From positions 1 to 64,000 of the forward strand of contig NZ_CADFDB010000019.1 of the NCBI RefSeq assembly GCF_902832845.1: 64,000 nucleotides of DNA, in the 5' to 3' direction. This document shows positions 9,384 to 17,974 of this stretch, in pieces. This DNA comes from Burkholderia metallica (GTDB lineage Bacteria; Pseudomonadota; Gammaproteobacteria; Burkholderiales; Burkholderiaceae). A program made the translations under genes and the position numbers. Within the stretch, counting starts at the first letter, position 1; every line of letters starts with the position of its first letter. The notes beneath the pieces are model-generated. The model searched no databases. It had not been told where the DNA came from and saw nothing but the letters and a program-made list of their open reading frames with translations.

Positions 9384-9752
9384 CTAGCAGGGAAACCGGC
9401 CGCTTCGATAAGCATCCCAAAGGAACCGGGTCGGCCAGTCGTCGACGCGGCCCGACAACCGGCTTCTCGCGACGAGATCGATGTCGTCGGACACGCACGC
9501 CGCCACGTCGGCGTTCCCCGATGCGACGAACGCGAGCCTGAACGCCTTTTCCCTCAGCGCATCCACGGCCGGCCGCTCGATCGCGGCGCCCGGATCGCCG
9601 TCGATTGCGTCGAACGACGCCATCCATCGCGCATCGAACGGCTCGGCATCGCGACGGCCCAGCGCGCGGTCGCCGTCCAGTTCGCCGAGGAAATCGAAAA
9701 AGCCCGGCGCCGACAGGATGGCGTCCATTTCGAGCAGATGCGCGTTCGTCAT
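9384..9752 (-). CDS. Small acidic hypothetical protein
   Basis: A 122-residue acidic cytoplasmic protein with many Asp, Ala and Phe residues and no signal peptide or membrane segment. The start at 9752 (MTNAHLLEMD) has a GAGGG upstream; a longer frame to 9869 begins in unrelated Arg-rich sequence. The C-terminal part (DWPTRFLWDAYRSGRFPC) has aromatic residues typical of a folded domain. I recognise no family. It lies between the exported Ala/Gly-rich protein and gamma-glutamyltransferase genes, all on the minus strand, with no evidence of functional linkage. Confidence 0.6.
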   Translation of the reverse strand: MTNAHLLEMDAILSAPGFFDFLGELDGDRALGRRDAEPFDARWMASFDAIDGDPGAAIERPAVDALREKAFRLAFVASGNADVAACVSDDIDLVARSRLSGRVDDWPTRFLWDAYRSGRFPC

Positions 9753-9831
9753 TGCGATTCCCTCGCGATGCGCGGCCCCGGCCGCCCGTCGGTGAATCCA
9801 GGCAGACCGGGGCCGTGCGCGCCCCGCCCGA

Positions 9832-11817
9832 TCATGGCCGGAACGTATCGCCGAGCACGACGCCTTCACGCCGCGGATCGGTGCCGCCCTGCAACGCGGG
9901 CGACTGGCCGACCGTCACGCGCATCACCGTGTTGACGCCGCTCGCCTGCGCGGACGTCGACACCTTGTGCCCGAGCGCGACGAGGCCCGTGATCAGCGGA
10001 TCGTTCGCGCCGTTGTTCGTCGTGTTGACGTTCGGATGCTCGCCGCCGACCGTGGTCGTCGGGCTGTTGCTCGCGCCGAAATCGACGAGCCCTGCCGACT
10101 GCTGCGCGTCGAGCCCCCAGTCGAGTGCGCCGACGAGCGTCTTGACCACGTATTGCGGAATCGTGCCGCCGCCCGGCGAACCGGTCGCCATCACGAAATC
10201 GCCGCGCGAACCGTCGGCGGCCTGCCCGAACACGATCGTCGGCGCCATCGAGCTGCGCGGCCGCTTGCCCGGCTGCAGCCGGTTGGCCACCGGATTGCCG
10301 GCGGTGTCGACCGGGTTCGCGGAGAAGTCGGTCAACTGGTTGTTCAGCAGGAACCCGTTGGTCATGTGGAACGAGCCCATGCTCGACTCGACCGTCGTCG
10401 TCGCGCTCAGCACGTTGCCGTCGCCGTCGACGATCGTGAACTGGTTCGTGCCGTGCTCGATCAGCGTCGTATCGACGCCGAGCGGCACCGCGCCGAGATT
10501 GCCGGGCTGCGCGGTGCCCATGCTCCTGGTCGTGTCGATCAGCGCCGCACGCGATTTCAGGTACGGCTTGTTCAGCAGCGTGTCCCACGTTCCGCCCGGC
10601 AGCGGCACGAAATCCGTATCGGCCACGTACTTGTCGCGATCGGCATACGCGAGCCGCTCGGCTTCGGTGACGAGATGCACGCCCGCGACGGTCGGCTTGC
10701 CGCCTTCGAGATCGATCGCCGTCGGCTTCAGCGACTTCAGGTCGAAATTCTCGAGAATGCCGAGCGCCGACGCGACCGCGATGCCGCCCGACGACGGCGG
10801 CGGCATCCCGCACACCCAGTAGCTGCGATAGGTCGTGCACACGGGTTCGCGGCGCTTCGCCTGGTACGCGGCCAGATCCGCGACGGTCGTCTTGCCGGGC
10901 GTGAGCGTCGAGCCGTCCGCGCCCTTCGTCGTCGCGATCTTCGCGACGATGTCCTGCGCGATCTGCCCCGTGTACAGCGCGTTCGCGCCGGACTGCGCCA
11001 TCAGCGTCAGCGTGTGTGCGTAGGCGGGATTCTTCAGCACGGTGCCGAGCGTCTTCGGCGATCCGTCGGCGTTCAGGAAATATGCGGCGGCCTCGGGGTC
11101 GCGCTTCAGGTTCGCGGCGTTCGCCGCGATCGCGTCGGCGAGCCGGCCGCCGATCGGGAAGCCGTTGGTCGCGAGCGTGATCGCATCGCCGAACAGGTTT
11201 TGCCACGGCAGCCGGCCGTGATCCTGCTGCAGCGCCTCGATGAGCCTCGGCACGCCGATCGTGCCGATCGAGCGGCCGCTCGCCCGCGCGTTCGGCAGCG
11301 GCGCCGAATGGTCGGTCGCGTCGTCGACGTAGCGCAGGTAGTTCTCCGTCGCGGCGGCCGGCGCGGTCTCCCGGCCGTCGTACGCCTGCAGCGTCTTGCC
11401 GCGCGCATCGTAGTAGAGCAGCACGCCGCCCGAGCCGAGGCCCGTCGCTTCGGGCACGGTCAGGCCGAGCACGGCCTGCACGGCGACCGCCGCGTCGGCG
11501 GCGGTGCCGCCTTTCTTCAGCACCGCGCAGCCGGCCGCGCTCGCATACGCGTTGGACGTGGCCACCAGATAGGTCTTCGCATAGACCGGCTTCATCCCGG
11601 TGCGATAACCCGACGACGCTTCCGGCAGCGACGGGTCGCCCGGCTGGTTCGAGCCCACCACGACGGTCGCGCCGCTGTTGTCGACCGCGAGACAGCTCGT
11701 ATCGGTGGAAGGTGTCTGCGTGCGGGCCGCTTCGTTCTCGACGTCGCCGCCGCATGCCGTCAGCAGGGCTGCCGCGAGCAACGCGGACGCATACGGAAAA
11801 ATCGCTGTTCTGTTCAT
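9832..11817 (-). CDS. ggt: Gamma-glutamyltransferase (lipoprotein form)
   Basis: A 661-residue Ntn-hydrolase of the gamma-glutamyltranspeptidase family, which cleaves gamma-glutamyl bonds of glutathione and transfers or hydrolyses the glutamyl group in the periplasm. The proenzyme is cut before a conserved Thr; here HGTNQFTIVD places that nucleophile at Thr457. Other family hallmarks are ATGLGSGGVLLYYD, CGMPPPSSGG and GSPGGGTIPQYV near the small-subunit active site. The N-terminus ends in LLTACGG, a lipobox, so this copy is probably membrane-anchored. The start at 11817 is the first Met before the signal peptide; the longer upstream frame is unlikely. The gene appears monocistronic. Confidence 0.93.
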   Translation of the reverse strand: MNRTAIFPYASALLAAALLTACGGDVENEAARTQTPSTDTSCLAVDNSGATVVVGSNQPGDPSLPEASSGYRTGMKPVYAKTYLVATSNAYASAAGCAVLKKGGTAADAAVAVQAVLGLTVPEATGLGSGGVLLYYDARGKTLQAYDGRETAPAAATENYLRYVDDATDHSAPLPNARASGRSIGTIGVPRLIEALQQDHGRLPWQNLFGDAITLATNGFPIGGRLADAIAANAANLKRDPEAAAYFLNADGSPKTLGTVLKNPAYAHTLTLMAQSGANALYTGQIAQDIVAKIATTKGADGSTLTPGKTTVADLAAYQAKRREPVCTTYRSYWVCGMPPPSSGGIAVASALGILENFDLKSLKPTAIDLEGGKPTVAGVHLVTEAERLAYADRDKYVADTDFVPLPGGTWDTLLNKPYLKSRAALIDTTRSMGTAQPGNLGAVPLGVDTTLIEHGTNQFTIVDGDGNVLSATTTVESSMGSFHMTNGFLLNNQLTDFSANPVDTAGNPVANRLQPGKRPRSSMAPTIVFGQAADGSRGDFVMATGSPGGGTIPQYVVKTLVGALDWGLDAQQSAGLVDFGASNSPTTTVGGEHPNVNTTNNGANDPLITGLVALGHKVSTSAQASGVNTVMRVTVGQSPALQGGTDPRREGVVLGDTFRP

Positions 11818-12042
11818 TGTCTGCCGATGCTCTCGTAGGTCGTTGCGATGGACATCACACTGCCCGCGACCCCCTCGGTGCGCCGGCAACGCGTCCGATA
11901 GTCCCATGAACAAAATTTTTTCCGCAATAAGGGTATGGCGTAGTGCGACCGGACGTTGCGTGCGCAATGCCGCCGTTCCCCTTCCCCGCACGCGGGTTCG
12001 CATGTTGCATTGCAGTGCGATGCGCCGGTGCGGCCGATGTCG

Positions 12043-12999
12043 CTAGGTGGCCGCCCGACGACGCCTGCCGGTTGCGCGGCCGTCGCACGCGAGTCCGCGC
12101 TGCATCGTGTCGATCGCCTCGGAGAAAAGCTCAAGGAACATCGCCATCGCGACGGTCGCGCTCATGTCGGCCCGCTGGTAGATGCAACTGAACGAGCGCG
12201 CACCCGCATCGGCGAGCGGCGTCCACGCGAGCCGGCCGGCGGCCACGTCGTCCGCGACGTTCTCGGCGATCAGGAAGCCGACGCCCGCGCCTTCGGCCGC
12301 GAGGCGCCGCACCATCGGCACCGAACCCGTCTCGACCAGCGGCCGCACGTTGCGCGGCTGCCGTGCATCGATCTGGTCGAACATCGCGCGCAGTTCGGTG
12401 TCGGGCGTCATCAGGATCAGCGGATGCGCGAAGCAGTCGCGCATCCGCACCTTGCCGCCGGACGCCGCAAGCGGATGGCCGTGCGCCGTGACGACGCCCA
12501 GCGGCTGAGCGAACGCTCGCACCTCGACGACGCCCGCCGACGTGCGCCGGCGCAGCGCGTAGCCGATGTCGGCTTCGCCCGTCTCGACCCAGCGCACGAT
12601 GCTCTCGCCGTTTCCCGAGCGCACGCTGTACGTCACGCCCGGGTAGCGCTGCATCGCGGCGAGGATCGCATCGGGCAAGAGCTTTTCCGCGGTCGACGCG
12701 GGCACCGCCAGGTTCACGTGCCCGCGCCGCAGCGCGCGCAGGTCCTCGACCTGGGTGAGCGCGTTGTCGAAGTCGCGCTGGCCGCGCCGCACGGCCGCGA
12801 TCACGATCTCGCCGGCGAGCGTCAGTTGCATGCCGCGCGGCAGCCGGTCGAACAGCGGCACGCCGACCTGCTCCTCGAGATTGCGGATCTGCTGATGCAC
12901 CGCCGCGGCGGTCAGGTGCAGCGCGTCGGCCGCCTTGCGAATCGAGCCGCGTCGCGCGACCTCGTCGAAACAGCGGAATGCCTGCGATATCGAACGCAT
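12043..12999 (-). CDS. LysR-family transcriptional regulator
   Basis: A 318-residue LysR regulator. The winged helix-turn-helix occupies about residues 5-65 (FRCFDEVARRGSIRKAADAL, then HLTAAAVHQQIRNLEEQVG), followed by a substrate-binding domain. I start it at the Met at 12999; the longer frame to 13059 adds an atypical leader. It is divergent from the arylsulfotransferase-like gene, and the 101-base gap contains a perfect LysR-type palindrome, so it most likely controls that gene and the permease after it, and itself. The ligand may be the permease substrate (inference). Confidence 0.9.
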   Translation of the reverse strand: MRSISQAFRCFDEVARRGSIRKAADALHLTAAAVHQQIRNLEEQVGVPLFDRLPRGMQLTLAGEIVIAAVRRGQRDFDNALTQVEDLRALRRGHVNLAVPASTAEKLLPDAILAAMQRYPGVTYSVRSGNGESIVRWVETGEADIGYALRRRTSAGVVEVRAFAQPLGVVTAHGHPLAASGGKVRMRDCFAHPLILMTPDTELRAMFDQIDARQPRNVRPLVETGSVPMVRRLAAEGAGVGFLIAENVADDVAAGRLAWTPLADAGARSFSCIYQRADMSATVAMAMFLELFSEAIDTMQRGLACDGRATGRRRRAAT

Positions 13000-13042
13000 G
13001 AAGGCCTCGTTAGATTTTTCCGAACAGGCCGTCAAGAATAAT

Positions 13043-13055
13043 TCAATTTTATTGA
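13043..13055. promoter_or_regulatory. LysR-type operator (T-N11-A)
   Basis: TCAAT-TTT-ATTGA is a perfect 13-bp inverted repeat that fits the T-N11-A consensus of LysR recognition sites. It sits in an AT-rich patch midway between the divergent LysR gene and the arylsulfotransferase-like gene, where a LysR protein would bind to autoregulate and to activate the divergent unit. Confidence 0.65.
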
Positions 13056-13100
13056 CCACCCGGATCGTCTAGATTCCGCTGCATACCCGTACCGATTCGA

Positions 13101-14225
13101 ATGGAGACCGCAGTGACGACCGTCGACCAGATTACCCAGCGCCGCCGCGGCGTCGGCCTCATCGCCCACGATCCCGCCCTGTCCGCGGGCGGCTATACGC
13201 TCATCGCGCCGCAGACGGCCGACGGCAACGTCTATCTCGTCGGCATCGACGGCGAAGTCGTTCATCAATGGAAGATGCCCGTGCGCCCGGGCCGCCACGC
13301 GGTCATCCTCGCGAACGGCAACCTCGGCTACAACGGCAATCATCCGCGATCCGAATCGCGCTATGCGCCGTGGTCGATGTGGCATGGCGGCGACTTCTAC
13401 GAAGTCACGCCGCAAGGCGAAACCGTGTGGCGCTACGAGGACCCCGCGCATCATCACGATGCGCAGTGGCTGCCGAACGGCAACCTCCTCTATGCCGCGT
13501 GCGAGCCGGTCGACGCCGCCTTTGCGCGGCGCGTGCCGGGCGGTACGCTCCACGGCGACGACGAGGTGATGTATGCGGACGTGATCCGCGAAGTGAACCG
13601 GGCCGGGCAGATCGTCTGGGAATGGCATGCGCGCGAACACCTGCGGCCCGAGGACTTCCCGATCGCGGCCGGCTTCGGGCGCTATCACTGGCCGCTCGTC
13701 AACGGCCTCGGGGTCGACGCGAACGGCCGCGTGCTGATGAGCCTGCGCACGACGTCGGGCATCATCGGCGTGAACCGCGACACCGGCCGCGTCGAGCTGC
13801 GGATCGGGCCCGACGTCGTGTCGCACCAGCATGCGCCGGTGCCGCTCGCGAACGGCAACATCCTCGCGTTCGACAACGGCAATTTCCGCCATGGCGCGCA
13901 CGTCGTGTTCTCGCGCGTCGTCGAGATCGATCCCGCGACGCAGCGGGTGGCGTGGTCGTACACGGACGACGTCGTGAACCTGTTCTACTCGCCGTTCATG
14001 GGCAATGCGCAGCGCTTGCCGAACGGCAACACGCACGTCACCGAATCGTCGACCGGCCGGCTGTTCGAAGTGACGCCCGCGGGAGAAGTCGTGTGGGAAT
14101 ACATCATTCCGTGGTTCGCCGAATACCCGGACGAAGCCGCGCGCAAGACCGGCCCCGGGCAGCTCAACAGCGTGTTCCAGACGTTCCGCTACAGCGCCGC
14201 GCAACTGCCCTGGCTGCGGACCTGA
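13101..14225 (+). CDS. Arylsulfotransferase-like beta-propeller protein
   Basis: A 374-residue protein with repeated propeller-blade motifs of the form LxNGNxL: ILANGNLGYNG, WLPNGNLLYAA, PLANGNILAFDNG and RLPNGNTHVTE, alternating with GEVVWEY or GQIVWEW strands. This is the ASST/Arylsulfotran_2 pattern; characterised enzymes move sulfate between phenolic compounds. The HHHDAQW segment is a candidate for the active-site His region. There is no signal peptide, unlike periplasmic AssT, so it should be cytoplasmic. The ATG at 13101 is annotated, but a GTG at 13113 with GGAG in front is an equally good start. It is followed after 58 bases by an NCS2 permease. The real substrate is unknown. Confidence 0.78.
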   Translation: METAVTTVDQITQRRRGVGLIAHDPALSAGGYTLIAPQTADGNVYLVGIDGEVVHQWKMPVRPGRHAVILANGNLGYNGNHPRSESRYAPWSMWHGGDFYEVTPQGETVWRYEDPAHHHDAQWLPNGNLLYAACEPVDAAFARRVPGGTLHGDDEVMYADVIREVNRAGQIVWEWHAREHLRPEDFPIAAGFGRYHWPLVNGLGVDANGRVLMSLRTTSGIIGVNRDTGRVELRIGPDVVSHQHAPVPLANGNILAFDNGNFRHGAHVVFSRVVEIDPATQRVAWSYTDDVVNLFYSPFMGNAQRLPNGNTHVTESSTGRLFEVTPAGEVVWEYIIPWFAEYPDEAARKTGPGQLNSVFQTFRYSAAQLPWLRT

Positions 14226-14283
14226 GCTTCCGTTCACCGCCGGTTTCCGGCGCTCGTCGCCGTTCGCTTCCGAAGGGGCTGCC

Positions 14284-15639
14284 GTGTCGCACGATCCGAT
14301 CCCCACACCCGTCGATGCACGGCTGCCCGCGTGGCAGCTCGTGCTGTTCGGGCTGCAGCACGTGCTGTCGATGGCCGCGTCCCCGATCACGGCCGTGTTC
14401 CTGATCGCGAAAATGCTCGCGCTGCCGGCAGACCTGACGGTCCAGCTGATCGGCGCGACGTTCTTCGCCTGCGGCATCGGTACGTTGCTGCAATCGCTCG
14501 GCGCCGGCCCGATCGGTGCGCGCATGCCGTTCGTGATGGTGCCCGGCGGCGCACCGACGATGCTGTTCGCCGGCATCGCCGCGCAATCGGGCCTGCCGAC
14601 CGCGGCCGGCGCGGCGCTGCTCGCCAGCGCGTTCTACTGGGTGCTGCTGCCCGTCTTCACGCGCTGCCTGCGGCTCTTTCCGCGCATCGTCATCGGCGCG
14701 ATGCTGCTGCTCGTGTCGGTCAACCTGATCCGGATCTACGCGACGATCGTCGTCGGCCAGCCCGGTTCGGCCGACTTCGCGCAGCCGCGTGCGCTCGGCC
14801 TCGCGCTCGCGACGATCGCCGCCACGGTCGCCGTCGCAGGGGCGTTCCGCGGTACGCTCGGGCGCCTCGCGGTGCTGATCGGCCTGACGGCCGGCGCAAC
14901 GCTCGGCTGGGCGCTGGGCGCGATGCCGGCGCTCGCCGACGTATGGCGCGGCCCGCTGTTCACGCACCCGGTATGGCTGCCGTTCGGGATGCCGCGCTTC
15001 GACGTGCTGGCCGCGCTGCCGCTGCTGATCTTTACCGCGATCTCGATGGCCGAGGCCACCGCGCAGACGGTCGCCGTGGGCGAAACGTGCGGCAAGCCGG
15101 TCTCGCTGTCGCGCGACGCGCCGAAGACGATACGCGGCGATGCGCTCGCATCGCTGGCCGGCGCGCTGTTCGGCACGCCGCTGATCGTGACCAGCGCCGA
15201 GAATATCGGCGTCGTGCAGACGACCGGCGTGCGCTCGCGCTACGTGACGGCTGCCGCCGGTGCGATCCTGATCGTCATCGCGCTGTTCGCGCCGCTCGCG
15301 CGGCTCGCCTATGCGATTCCGGCCGCCGTGGTCGGCGGCACCGCGCTGGTCGTGTTCGCGATGATCGGCGTGATGGGCATCCGGCTGCTCGCCGGCGTCG
15401 ACCTTCACGCGCGCGCCAACCAGTACACGCTCGCGGCCGCACTGGTCGTCGGCCTTGCGCCGATCCTCGTGCCGAACCTGTATCGCCATTTCGGCACGCC
15501 GGTGCAGATCGTGCTCGGCAACGGGATGGCGGCCGGCACGCTCGCGGCCATCGCGACGCAACTGGCGTTCGCCGCACTGGCACGGCTGAGCGGGCAGGTG
15601 GGAACGTCGGCGGCAGCCGCGCCTTCGCGCGACGCATGA
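14284..15639 (+). CDS. NCS2-family uracil/xanthine permease
   Basis: A 451-residue integral membrane protein of the nucleobase:cation symporter-2 family, with about 12 to 14 hydrophobic segments. Family features include an N-terminal LFGLQHVLSM motif, an Ala/Glu region (AISMAEATAQTVAVGE) matching the conserved TM8 substrate-binding Glu, and a later TSAENIGVVQTTGVRSRYV motif matching the NVG/QN signature of xanthine and urate transporters. The start is GTG at 14284. It follows the arylsulfotransferase-like gene in the same direction and likely shares its LysR control. Substrate could be a purine, a pyrimidine or an unrelated small anion; only the family is secure. Confidence 0.88.
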   Translation: MSHDPIPTPVDARLPAWQLVLFGLQHVLSMAASPITAVFLIAKMLALPADLTVQLIGATFFACGIGTLLQSLGAGPIGARMPFVMVPGGAPTMLFAGIAAQSGLPTAAGAALLASAFYWVLLPVFTRCLRLFPRIVIGAMLLLVSVNLIRIYATIVVGQPGSADFAQPRALGLALATIAATVAVAGAFRGTLGRLAVLIGLTAGATLGWALGAMPALADVWRGPLFTHPVWLPFGMPRFDVLAALPLLIFTAISMAEATAQTVAVGETCGKPVSLSRDAPKTIRGDALASLAGALFGTPLIVTSAENIGVVQTTGVRSRYVTAAAGAILIVIALFAPLARLAYAIPAAVVGGTALVVFAMIGVMGIRLLAGVDLHARANQYTLAAALVVGLAPILVPNLYRHFGTPVQIVLGNGMAAGTLAAIATQLAFAALARLSGQVGTSAAAAPSRDA

Positions 15640-15925
15640 CGGCGACGGCCGGCAGCGCAGCACGCGCACGCGGCCCCGCTTGACGACACCCTCGGTTCGA
15701 CCGACAATCGCCGCTCCCTCCTGGCGCGGGCACTCGATCCAGCCGGCGCGTGCGTCTCCTCGACGCCGCCCCGGCTTCAGGTTTTCCAGTCCCGATCTCC
15801 GCGCCGCCGTGCCACGCACGCCAATCGCCGGCCCCGCCGGACACGCTCACACAGGTATCGCCCCGAACGCCGGCGCATCGCCGCGCGGTCGCGCTTTCGC
15901 CTGCCCGTTCATTTCGGAGTCCAAT

Positions 15926-16438
15926 ATGATGATTCGTCTGTCCAAGGCAGCCATGGTCCTTGCCATGGCATTTTTCGCTTCGCTCGTCGCGTTCGGCAAC
16001 ATCACCGACTACGCGACGAATTTCGCGTTCGTGCACCACGTGTTCCTGATGGATACGACCTTCCCCGGCAACGGCATCATGTATCGCGCGATCGGCACGA
16101 CGTGGGTGCATCACGCCGGCTATATCGGCATCATCTCGATGGAAACGCTGACGGCCGTGCTGTGCTGGATCGGCGGCATCCGCGTGCTGCGTGCGCGGCG
16201 TGCCGGCGACACCGCCTTCCGCGCGGCCAAGGCGTATGCGATCGCGGGCCTGACGCTCGGCTTCCTCACGTGGCAGGTCGCGTTCATGTCGGTCGGCGGC
16301 GAATGGTTCGGCATGTGGATGTCGAAGCAATGGAACGGGGTGCCGGACGCGTTCCGCTTCTTCATCACGCTGTTGCTCGTGCTCGTCTACCTGACGATGA
16401 ACAACGACGGCATCGACGACGTGCGTACCGCGCACTGA
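15926..16438 (+). CDS. DUF2165 small integral membrane protein
   Basis: A 170-residue protein with four predicted transmembrane helices. It matches the DUF2165 family: an N-terminal SKAAMVLAMAFFASLVAFGN helix, the TTWVHHAGYIGI segment with conserved His residues, and a C-terminal FFITLLLVLVYLTMN helix. The start at 15926 has CGGAG upstream; the frame extends further 5' but that part looks non-coding. Function unknown. It stands 286 bases after the permease, so it may have its own promoter. A 16-bp perfect GC palindrome at 16453-16468 follows its stop. Confidence 0.85.
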   Translation: MMIRLSKAAMVLAMAFFASLVAFGNITDYATNFAFVHHVFLMDTTFPGNGIMYRAIGTTWVHHAGYIGIISMETLTAVLCWIGGIRVLRARRAGDTAFRAAKAYAIAGLTLGFLTWQVAFMSVGGEWFGMWMSKQWNGVPDAFRFFITLLLVLVYLTMNNDGIDDVRTAH

Positions 16439-16519
16439 CGCACCGCTTGCATCGGGCCGGCCGGCCCGTTGGCCATCCGGACGATTGCCGAAGCGTGCGC
16501 GGCCGGCTATAAATCGGGC

Positions 16520-17458
16520 ATGGACACGAATCGCTGGATTCACGACCCCGTCGACGCCTTTCGCGCATGGCAGGAAACCGCCGCGACCGGCGCCGACCGC
16601 CGCCCGTTCGCGCCGCGATCGATCGTGCAGCACGTCGCGATGTTCGAACGGTTCCTGCGCCATCTGAGCGAACACCGCGTGTCGCTGGCCACGTTCGGCC
16701 CCGATCACGTCGCGGCCTTCCTGGCGGAGCTCGAGCGCACCTGCGCGCCCGGCACGTCCACCCGCGTGCGCTATGCGAAGCTGATCGACCGGCTGGGCCG
16801 GCATCTGGTCGAAGCGGGCGTGCGCACGATCCATCCGGCCGGCCGGACGACACGCGATCTCGCGTGGCCGGACGGCGAGCCCGAGCCGTGCTACCTGCCG
16901 CCCGATGCCGACGCGGCGCTGCAGCGCCATGTGCAGCCTCGGCCGGGCGACGCGCCGGCCGACTGCCGGGATCGCGCGATCGTCGCGCTGCTGCTCGCGA
17001 GCGGCATTACGTCGGCCGAGATACGCGCGACGACCCACGACGCGCCCGATCTCGATGCGCGGCCGCCCGCGCTGGCCGTGCCGCGCAATCGCGCCCGGCC
17101 GGCGCGCCGGATCGCGCTCGCCGAATTCGCGCTGGCGCCGCTCGCCGCGTGGCGCACGCGCTCGGCGGGCACGCCGGCATCCGCGTTGCTGTTTCCGGCG
17201 CCGCGCGGCGGTGGCGCGATGAACGACATGTTCCTGCTGCTCGTGGTGCGCCACGCACTGACCGCGATCGGCTTTCATGCGACGGACCTGAGCCCGCGCG
17301 TGCTGCGCAACACGTATGCGCGCCGCCAGTTGCTTGCCGGCCACACGCATGCCGACGTCAGTGCGATGCTCGGGCTCGTCAGTACGCGAACGGTCACGCG
17401 CATCCGGCAGACGCTGCCGCCCGATGCGGCCGCGGATCGCGCCGCACACGAGCGCTGA
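16520..17458 (+). CDS. Tyrosine-recombinase-fold protein with degenerate active site
   Basis: A 312-residue protein with the two-domain layout of phage-type integrases: an N-terminal SAM-like core-binding domain (about 25-95: SIVQHVAMFERFLRHLSEHR) and a C-terminal catalytic-domain fold (CRDRAIVALLLASG through the LSPRVLRNTYARRQLLAGH helix). The C-terminal helices align without gaps to XerD, but most catalytic positions have changed: Arg I is Thr164, His II is Arg260, His/Trp III is Leu286 and the nucleophilic Tyr is Ile295; only Arg263 remains. It is an intact frame without strand-transfer residues, so it may be a DNA-binding or regulatory protein rather than an active recombinase. The start at 16520 is the first ATG; a TTG at 16469 is in frame upstream. 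Confidence 0.8.
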   Translation: MDTNRWIHDPVDAFRAWQETAATGADRRPFAPRSIVQHVAMFERFLRHLSEHRVSLATFGPDHVAAFLAELERTCAPGTSTRVRYAKLIDRLGRHLVEAGVRTIHPAGRTTRDLAWPDGEPEPCYLPPDADAALQRHVQPRPGDAPADCRDRAIVALLLASGITSAEIRATTHDAPDLDARPPALAVPRNRARPARRIALAEFALAPLAAWRTRSAGTPASALLFPAPRGGGAMNDMFLLLVVRHALTAIGFHATDLSPRVLRNTYARRQLLAGHTHADVSAMLGLVSTRTVTRIRQTLPPDAAADRAAHER

Positions 17459-17459
17459 A

Positions 17460-17476
17460 CCCGCGCCGGGCGCGGG
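17460..17476. terminator. GC stem-loop between convergent genes
   Basis: CCCGCGC (17460-17466) pairs with GCGCGGG (17470-17476) around a 3-base loop, in the 36-base gap between the integrase-fold gene and the RES toxin gene. There is no T tract on either strand, so it is at best a weak bidirectional terminator. Confidence 0.35.
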
Positions 17477-17494
17477 CTTCATCGCGCCGCTTCC

Positions 17495-17974
17495 CTACTC
17501 GGCGGGTTTCGACTGGACGAGCCGCAGAATCCGGGTGTCGTACGGCGATTGCATGACTTCGGCGATATGGATATCGGAAGCGGCCGGATGCAGCGGGTTC
17601 AGCAGGAAATTGTGCGCATGCGGCACGACGACGCTCGGCACGCGCAATAGCGCGCTCGGCTGCGTGTGCAGCCACTCGGTGCCGGCGCTGCGGGTCCAGT
17701 CGACGTTGGTGCGCCAGTCGTCCGGCGCGTCGCCCTCCGCGATTTCGGCGATATCGACCGATTCGGCTACCTCGATGCGAAGCAGCTGGTAGCCGCTCGG
17801 CAGTTGCGCGACCGTGGCGATTTCGAAATGGACCAGCGTCTCGAGCAGCGCGAGCGCCGGATGTTCGGCAAGATACACGACGGGCTGCCCGGCAAAATGC
17901 CAGCGCCCGCCGGCGCGCAATCCGCCGACGCCTTTCAGGTCGGCGAAATTGCTGATCCGCCACAGCGTCGTCAA
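17495..17974 (-). CDS. RES-domain toxin
   Basis: A 159-residue RES protein, the toxin of the RES/Xre (ParT/MbcT-like) systems, which deplete or transfer ADP-ribose from NAD+. Conserved family features are visible: LWRISNFADLKGVGG with an early Arg, GGRWHFAG, VVYLAEHPALALLETLVH with the key Glu, and a C-terminal LLNPLHPAAS segment. The start is TTG at 17974, sharing two bases with the antitoxin stop in a TTGA overlap, so translation is coupled. It is the second gene of the operon, as usual for this family. The frame seems intact and the toxin is probably functional. Confidence 0.9.
   Translation of the reverse strand: MTTLWRISNFADLKGVGGLRAGGRWHFAGQPVVYLAEHPALALLETLVHFEIATVAQLPSGYQLLRIEVAESVDIAEIAEGDAPDDWRTNVDWTRSAGTEWLHTQPSALLRVPSVVVPHAHNFLLNPLHPAASDIHIAEVMQSPYDTRILRLVQSKPAE

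Noticed and set aside
16453-16468. 16-bp GC palindrome after the DUF2165 gene as terminator
   Set aside because: Only two T residues follow and a hairpin would lack a proper loop; not strong enough to call.
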